Source of the DNA: Saccharopolyspora erythraea
GTDB taxonomy: Bacteria > Actinomycetota > Actinomycetes > Mycobacteriales > Pseudonocardiaceae
DNA: 64,000 bases
NCBI RefSeq assembly: GCF_018141105.1
Contig: NZ_CP054839.1
Coordinates: 5,521,411-5,585,410 of the forward strand
Direction: 5' to 3'
The notes under the pieces were generated by a model. The model was not told where the DNA came from. It made no database searches and saw only the letters and a list, made by a program, of their open reading frames with translations. Of this stretch, positions 59,307 to 64,000 are shown piece after piece. Position numbers and translations under genes: made by a program. The first letter of the stretch is position 1, and each line of letters starts with the position of its first letter.

Positions 59307-60205
59307 CCCAGTCCACTGTGGAAGCGAGCAGGCCGAGCCGGGTCACGACGGACGACCTCGCCCGTGCCTCGGCGACCCGGCGGGCGAAGGCCGCGCGGGC
59401 CAAGCTCTGGGCGGGCGCGGTGTGCACGGCGCTGGTGGTCGTCCCGGTCGCGCTGGCGAGCGTGCTGCCGATTCCCGGCGCCGACGAGCAGAACCTGCAC
59501 GAGCGCAGGCTGCCACCGCTGACCGGCGGCCACCTGTTCGGCACCGACCAGCTCGGCCGCGACCTGCTGGCGCGCGTGCTGCACGGCGGCCAGGTGTCGC
59601 TGCTCGTGGGCGTGCTCGCGGTCGTGGTCTCCGGGATCGTCGGGGTGCTGGCCGGCGCGGCGGCGGGCTACTTCGGCGGCTGGGTCGACGCCGTGGTCTC
59701 GCGGCTGCTGGAAGCGCAGATGTCGTTGCCGCTGCTGATGATGCTGTTGCTGGTGGTGGCCCTGTTCGGGCCGTCGGTACCGGTCATCACCTGCGTCATC
59801 GCCATCGCGCAGTGGCCGGAGGTGGCCAGGCTGACCAGGTCGCTGGTGCTGGTGGAACGCGAGAAGCCCTACGTCGACGCGGCCCGGGTGCTCGGGCTGA
59901 ACCGGGTCGCGGTGCTGGCCCGCCACGTCATCCCCAACATCGCCAAGCGCGCGACGCTGGTCGTCCTGCTGCTGCTCGCGCAGGCGGTGCTGCTGGAGAG
60001 CGCGCTGAGCTACCTCGGCGCCGGGCCGCAACGCCCGTTCGCCACCTGGGGCCGGATCATCTCCGACGGCCAGGACTACGTGACGACCTCCTGGTGGCTG
60101 GTGACGCTGCCCGGCCTGGTGATCGTGGTCCTGGTCATCGGCGTCAACCTGCTCGGCGACGGCCTGCGGGACCGCAGCCCGGCCCGGAAGGGGGCAGGCG
60201 CATGA
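59303..60205 (+). CDS. ABC permease, DppC type
   Basis: The 300-residue protein has a long cytoplasmic N-terminus, GTDQLGRDLLARVLHGGQVSLLVG (the DppC signature) and the EAA loop DAARVLGLNRVAVLARHVIPNI. Its ATG overlaps the preceding TGA (ATGA), so the pair is translated together. It is the second channel subunit. Confidence 0.88.
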   Translation: MTQSTVEASRPSRVTTDDLARASATRRAKAARAKLWAGAVCTALVVVPVALASVLPIPGADEQNLHERRLPPLTGGHLFGTDQLGRDLLARVLHGGQVSLLVGVLAVVVSGIVGVLAGAAAGYFGGWVDAVVSRLLEAQMSLPLLMMLLLVVALFGPSVPVITCVIAIAQWPEVARLTRSLVLVEREKPYVDAARVLGLNRVAVLARHVIPNIAKRATLVVLLLLAQAVLLESALSYLGAGPQRPFATWGRIISDGQDYVTTSWWLVTLPGLVIVVLVIGVNLLGDGLRDRSPARKGAGA

Positions 60206-61035
60206 CGACCGCCACCGGGGAGCCGCTGCTGACCGTCAGCGACCTCCAGATCGAGCTGATCACCGAGGCCGGCGTCGTGCGCGCGGTCGACGGGGTCTCG
60301 TTCGAGATCCGCACCGGCGAGACGGTGACGATCATCGGCGAGTCCGGTTCGGGCAAGTCGACGACCGCGATGGGCGTGCTGCGGCTGCTGCCCGACGACC
60401 TCGCCGTGCTCTCCGGCAGCGCCGTGATCGCCGGACGCGACGTCATCGCCGACCCGCGCGCGGTCCGCGAGGTGCGGGGACGCGAGGTCTCGCTGGTCCC
60501 GCAGGACCCGATGACCGCGCTCAGCCCGGTGCACACCATCGGCCACCAGCTCGTGCAGAGCGTTCGGCTGCGCAGGCCCGAGCTGCCCGCCGCCGCGGCG
60601 AAGGAGTCGGCCGCGCAACTGCTGGCCCAGGTCCGCATCCCCGATCCCGGCAGGCAGCTGCGCAAGTACCCGCACCAGCTCTCCGGCGGCATGCTGCAAC
60701 GGGTGCTGATCGCCATCGCGCTGGCCGCCGAACCCCGGCTGCTCGTGGCCGACGAGCCGACCAGCGCGCTGGACGTCACGGTGCAGGCCGAGATCCTGGA
60801 CCTGCTGCTGGAGCTCCAGGAGCACACCGGCGTCGGCATCCTCATGATCACCCACGACCTCGGCGTCGCTCGGCTGGTCTCCGACCGCATCCACGTCATG
60901 CGCGCGGGACGCTTCGTCGAGAGCGGCGAGGTGGAGGACGTCGTGGGCGCCCCTGCTCAGGAGTACACGCGGGCGCTCCTGGGGGCCGTGCCCGAACTCG
61001 GTCCCTGGGACGGATCGAACGGAGACCCCCGATGA
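60202..61035 (+). CDS. ABC ATPase, DppD type
   Basis: The 277-residue ATPase has Walker A IGESGSGKST, the signature LSGGMLQR, Walker B LLVADEPTSALD and the H-loop THDLG. It powers the importer with the DppF-type ATPase. The start overlaps the DppC stop in ATGA. Confidence 0.88.
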   Translation: MTTATGEPLLTVSDLQIELITEAGVVRAVDGVSFEIRTGETVTIIGESGSGKSTTAMGVLRLLPDDLAVLSGSAVIAGRDVIADPRAVREVRGREVSLVPQDPMTALSPVHTIGHQLVQSVRLRRPELPAAAAKESAAQLLAQVRIPDPGRQLRKYPHQLSGGMLQRVLIAIALAAEPRLLVADEPTSALDVTVQAEILDLLLELQEHTGVGILMITHDLGVARLVSDRIHVMRAGRFVESGEVEDVVGAPAQEYTRALLGAVPELGPWDGSNGDPR

Positions 61036-61862
61036 GCGAACCGATCCTGGACGTGCGCGACCTCGTCGTCGAGTACCCGGCGCCCGGAGGAACGTTCCGG
61101 GCCGTGGACGGCGTCAGCTTCGCGGTGACCGCCGGGAGCACGCTGGCGATCGTCGGCGAGTCGGGCTGTGGCAAGTCCACCATCGCCCGGTCGCTGGTGC
61201 GGCTGCTGACGCCGACGTCGGGCAGCATCCTGCTCGGCGGGCGGGACATCGCACGGCTCGGGGAAAGGCAGCTGCGTCCGCTGCGGCCCCGCATCCAGAT
61301 GGTCTTCCAGGACCCCTACGGGTCGCTGGACCCGCGGCTGTCCGCCGCCGAGATCGTGGGCGAGCCGCTGCGGCTGCGCGGCGTGCGCTCCAGGGCCGAG
61401 CGGACGCGCGAAGCGGCCGCGCTGCTCGACCGCGTCGGGCTGCCCTCGCACGCGCTCGACCGGCGGCCCGCGGAGTTCTCCGGCGGCCAGCGGCAGCGGA
61501 TCGGCATCGCCCGCGCGCTGGCCAGCCGGCCCGAGGTCCTGGTGTGCGACGAGGCGACCAGTGCCCTCGACGTCTCGGTGCAGGCGCAGGTCCTCGCGCT
61601 GCTGCGGGAGATCCAGCGGGAGAGCGCGCTGACCTACCTGTTCATCTCGCACGACCTCGCCGTGGTCCGCGAGATCAGCGACCAGATCGTGGTGATGCGC
61701 AAGGGGTCCCTCGTCGAGCACGGCCCCACCGAGCGGGTGCTCGCCGCACCCGAGCACCCCTACACCCGCGCGCTGCGCGCGGCCGCCCTCGACCCGTCCA
61801 CCATGCGGGGCCGCAAGCCACGCGCGGCCACCGCCACGACCGCCGGAGGAGCTGTCCGTTGA
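61032..61862 (+). CDS. ABC ATPase, DppF type
   Basis: The 276-residue ATPase has Walker A VGESGCGKST, FQDPYGSLDPRLSAAEIV, the signature FSGGQRQR, Walker B LVCDEATSALD and SHDLA. It overlaps the previous gene by 4 bases. A TnpB-only element begins one base after its stop, so the insertion may have changed the natural 3' end. The last 20 residues are Ala/Arg-rich. Confidence 0.87.
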   Translation: MSEPILDVRDLVVEYPAPGGTFRAVDGVSFAVTAGSTLAIVGESGCGKSTIARSLVRLLTPTSGSILLGGRDIARLGERQLRPLRPRIQMVFQDPYGSLDPRLSAAEIVGEPLRLRGVRSRAERTREAAALLDRVGLPSHALDRRPAEFSGGQRQRIGIARALASRPEVLVCDEATSALDVSVQAQVLALLREIQRESALTYLFISHDLAVVREISDQIVVMRKGSLVEHGPTERVLAAPEHPYTRALRAAALDPSTMRGRKPRAATATTAGGAVR

Positions 61863-63092
61863 CTACTCCCCGCCGTGAAGGGCGGGGATTCCCTTCCGGC
61901 TCGCGCCGGAAGGTTCCTGCTTCCCAGCCGACTGCCCCGTCCGGGAGGTCTCCCGTTGAGGTCTTACACCGGCTCCACAGGCCGACACCGCCAGCCCGGC
62001 GGCCAGAATGTTCTTCGCGGCGTTGACGTCCCGATCATGCCGGGAACCGCAACTGCCGCACGTCCATTCACGGATGTGCAGCGGCATCGACCGGGCCGGC
62101 CTGCCGCACGCCGAACACGTCTTGCTGGAGGGAAACCACCGGTCGATCACGACCAGCCCCCGCCCGTACCAGGCGGCCTTGTACTCCAGCATGGTCCGAA
62201 ACTCCGACCACGCGGCATCGGAGATCGCGCGTGCGAGCGTGCCGTTGCCCAGCATGCCTCGCACGTTGAGGTCTTCGATCACGACCGTTTGGTTGTCGCG
62301 GACGAGTCGAGTGGTGACCTTGTGCAGGTGGTCCCGACGGCGGTCGGTGATGCGTGCGTGGACACGGGCGACCTTGTGGCGGGCCTTGGCCCGGTTGTTC
62401 GAACCCTTCTGCCTGCGGGCCAGCTCCCGCTGAGCCCTCGCCAGCCGGGCGCGATCCCGCTTCTCGTGCCTGGGGTTGGTGATCTTCTCGCCGGTCGACA
62501 ACGTGACCAGCGAGCTGATGCCCGCGTCCACACCCACGGCGGCATCCGCCGGGGCGTGCTGTTCCACCGCCGTTTCCACCAGCAGGGACACGAACCACCG
62601 GTCAGCCGCGTCTCGCGACACGGTCACCGTGGACGGCTCCGCACCCTCCGGAAGCCGACGCGACCACACGATGTTCAACGGCTCAGGCATCTTCGCCAGC
62701 GTGAGTTGCCCGTCGCGGTACGTGAACGCCGAGCGGGTGTACTCCGCCGACTGGCGGGACTTCTTGCGGGACTTGAAACGCGGGTACTGCGCGCGCTTGT
62801 CGAAAAACGCCGTGAACGCGCCCTGCAGATGCCGCAACGTCTGCTGCAACGGCACCGACGACACCTCACCCAGAAACGACAGCGCGTCGGTCTTCTTCCA
62901 CGCGGTGAGCATCGCGGAGGTCTCGTTGTAGTTCACCCGGCGCTGCTCGGTGAACCACGCGCGAGTCCTGGCATCCAGGGCGAGGTTGTAGACCTTACGG
63001 ACACATCCGAACGTGCGCAGCAACTCACTGCGCTGCACACCGGTCGGATAGAAGCGGTACTTGTACGCCCGCTTCACCAGCGTCCTAGCCAT
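61863..63092 (-). CDS. tnpB: TnpB-family RNA-guided nuclease (IS1341 type)
   Basis: The 409-residue protein has the TnpB start AYKYRFYPTGVQRSELL, three RuvC acidic sites (VGVDAGI, VVIEDLNVRGM and RHDRDVNAA) and a Cys4 zinc finger (CSACG and CGSCG). TnpB is a programmable nuclease guided by a right-end RNA. All catalytic residues are present, so it could be active. Its TAG stop abuts the convergent dppF stop (CTA after TGA). Confidence 0.88.
   Translation of the reverse strand: MARTLVKRAYKYRFYPTGVQRSELLRTFGCVRKVYNLALDARTRAWFTEQRRVNYNETSAMLTAWKKTDALSFLGEVSSVPLQQTLRHLQGAFTAFFDKRAQYPRFKSRKKSRQSAEYTRSAFTYRDGQLTLAKMPEPLNIVWSRRLPEGAEPSTVTVSRDAADRWFVSLLVETAVEQHAPADAAVGVDAGISSLVTLSTGEKITNPRHEKRDRARLARAQRELARRQKGSNNRAKARHKVARVHARITDRRRDHLHKVTTRLVRDNQTVVIEDLNVRGMLGNGTLARAISDAAWSEFRTMLEYKAAWYGRGLVVIDRWFPSSKTCSACGRPARSMPLHIREWTCGSCGSRHDRDVNAAKNILAAGLAVSACGAGVRPQRETSRTGQSAGKQEPSGASRKGIPALHGGE
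61868..61887 (-). ncRNA. Right-end hairpin, possible part of the TnpB guide RNA
   Basis: CCCCGCC and GGCGGGG form a 7-bp stem at the 3' end of tnpB. In related elements the guide RNA comes from this end and its spacer from the flanking DNA. Hairpin seen; RNA function inferred. Confidence 0.35.
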
Positions 63093-63167
63093 GCCTCACA
63101 TGTTTGCAAGCCAGTTCGTAAGAGCCGATCTCGGGTGATCAACCAACAACACTCGCGGTCGGCCCGT

Positions 63168-63187
63168 CCCCGGCCTGAAGGCCGGGG
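63168..63187. repeat. Left-end hairpin of the TnpB element
   Basis: CCCCGGCC and GGCCGGGG form a perfect 8-bp stem with a TGAA loop, 21 bases before the aldo/keto reductase start. The right-end hairpin has a similar GTGAAG loop, so the two mark the element ends. Confidence 0.6.
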
Positions 63188-63208
63188 TATCCGCCGATTG
63201 GATTTCCG

Positions 63209-64000
63209 ATGAAACCCACCCGACTGCCGGGAACCGACGTGCCGCTGTCCCCGCTCGTGCTCGGCACGATGACGTTCGGGGACACCGCGGACGCCGCCGC
63301 GGCCGGCCGGATGCTCGACGTCGCGCTGGAGGCCGGGATCACCGGGATCGACACCGCCAACGGCTACGCCGGCGGCGCGGCCGAGGAGATCCTGGCCGAC
63401 CTGCTGCGTTCGCGACGCGACCGCGTCGTGCTCGCGACCAAGGCGGGCATCCCCCACCCCGACGCCGGGAAGCACTCCCCGCTGTCTGCACGCGGGCTCC
63501 GGGCCAGTGTCGAAGGCAGCTTGCGGAGGCTGGGCGCCGACCGCATCGACCTGTTCTACCTGCACCAGCCCGACCGTGCGGCGCCGGTGGCCGAGACGCT
63601 GACGACGGTGGCCGAGCTGGTCGCCGAGGGCAAGATCGGCGCGCTCGGTGTCTCGAACTACGCGGCGTGGCAGATCGGCGAGCTCAACCGCGCCGCCGAC
63701 GAGACCGGAGCGCCCCGCCCCGTCGTCGCGCAGCAGCTCTACAACCTGCTCGCGCGGCGCATCGAGGAGGAGTACGCCGAGTTCGCCGCGGCCACCGGCC
63801 TGCTGACGATGGTCTACAACCCGCTCGGCGGCGGGCTGCTGACCGGCAGGCACTCCTTCGGGGAGCAGCCCTCCGGCGGCCGGTTCGCCGACTCGCGGGT
63901 GGCCGAGATGTACCGGCAGCGCTACTGGAACCCCGAGCTGTTCGAGTCGGTCGCCGCGCTCGCGAAGGTCGCCGACGACGCCGGCCTCGGGCTGACCGAA
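63209..64000 (+). CDS. Aldo/keto reductase (partial, cut by the window end)
   Basis: The visible 264 residues show the AKR barrel: LGTMTFGD, GIDTANGYAGGAAEEILADLL with catalytic Asp and Tyr, the Lys in LATKAG, LFYLHQPD and GALGVSNYAAW. It uses NAD(P)H to reduce a carbonyl. The frame runs past position 64000. Its ribosome site is poor, and the TnpB element ends just upstream, so the natural leader may have been displaced. It may belong with the sugar acid group. Confidence 0.85.
   Translation, partial: MKPTRLPGTDVPLSPLVLGTMTFGDTADAAAAGRMLDVALEAGITGIDTANGYAGGAAEEILADLLRSRRDRVVLATKAGIPHPDAGKHSPLSARGLRASVEGSLRRLGADRIDLFYLHQPDRAAPVAETLTTVAELVAEGKIGALGVSNYAAWQIGELNRAADETGAPRPVVAQQLYNLLARRIEEEYAEFAAATGLLTMVYNPLGGGLLTGRHSFGEQPSGGRFADSRVAEMYRQRYWNPELFESVAALAKVADDAGLGLTE

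Larger units (their letters stand above)
61863..63190 (-). mobile_element. IS605/IS1341-type TnpB-only element
   Basis: The element holds tnpB alone, without a tyrosine transposase, and is bounded by two hairpins with similar sequence (61868-61887 and 63168-63187). It lies between the importer and the aldo/keto reductase. Exact ends are not set; both are inferred from the hairpins. Confidence 0.75.

Noticed and set aside
1-64000. CRISPR array, tRNA, rRNA or replication origin
   Set aside because: No spaced short repeats, cloverleaf-like genes, rRNA sequence or DnaA-box cluster were seen by eye in the window.

Overview
The window is very GC-rich and reads as an actinomycete of the order Pseudonocardiales; a Saccharopolyspora-like genome is my best guess, from a WhiB protein, several F420 enzymes, many regulators, cytochrome P450s, a WXG100/ESX-type locus, and many GTG and apparently leaderless starts. 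No rRNA, tRNA or CRISPR array was seen. Nearly all of the DNA is coding and ordered in short operons.

1-4.6 kb: an atypical type II dehydroquinase with an MHS-family transporter, then an F420 redox group (luciferase-like oxidoreductase, hemerythrin-like protein, F420:NADP reductase). 4.6-11.1 kb: a possible conflict or surveillance locus, in which a large TPR-CHAT protease diverges from a small Cys-rich protein, a membrane protein and a DUF4185 protein. 11.1-13.3 kb: an esterase, a PPOX/F420 enzyme and a WhiB1-like regulator. 13.4-18.9 kb: an overlapping CoA catabolic operon (thioesterase, acyl-CoA dehydrogenase, NDP-forming acyl-CoA synthetase, crotonase) divergent from an IclR regulator; the members suggest catabolism of a carnitine- or betaine-like acid.

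18.9-25.2 kb: a decayed alpha/beta-hydrolase, a PAS-GGDEF-EAL protein, and a two-gene unit of a two-helix membrane protein coupled to a TPR STAND-type ATPase. 25.2-31.4 kb: two P450s, a ferredoxin, a ferredoxin reductase, a TetR regulator and a DHA2 exporter, apparently tied together by two copies of one operator. 31.5-33.2 kb: TetR and SDR genes with a 27-bp perfect palindrome. 33.2-37.1 kb: an ESX/WXG100-type operon divergent from a LexA-like repressor. 38-41.3 kb: an FkbM methyltransferase, an IS5-family insertion and a secreted amidase whose stop codon lies on the insertion boundary.

41.4-47.5 kb: a two-component system facing a TAXI lipoprotein and a DctA-type carrier, then aspartase, which together suggest C4-dicarboxylate or aspartate uptake and use. 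47.5-53.2 kb: an Rrf2 regulator, two NmrA-like reductases, a nitroreductase with a 5' frameshift, MarR with a motif shared by the nitroreductase promoter, an internally deleted cyanase, a hydrolase, and a siderophore-interacting reductase under an iron box. 53.3-64 kb: a DeoR regulator, PdxA2-like dehydrogenase and DUF1537 kinase operon divergent from a complete Dpp-type ABC importer, linked by three copies of a TGCGCG-N4-ACGC operator; a TnpB-only element separates the importer from an aldo/keto reductase cut by the window end. This last block looks like uptake and breakdown of a four-carbon sugar acid.
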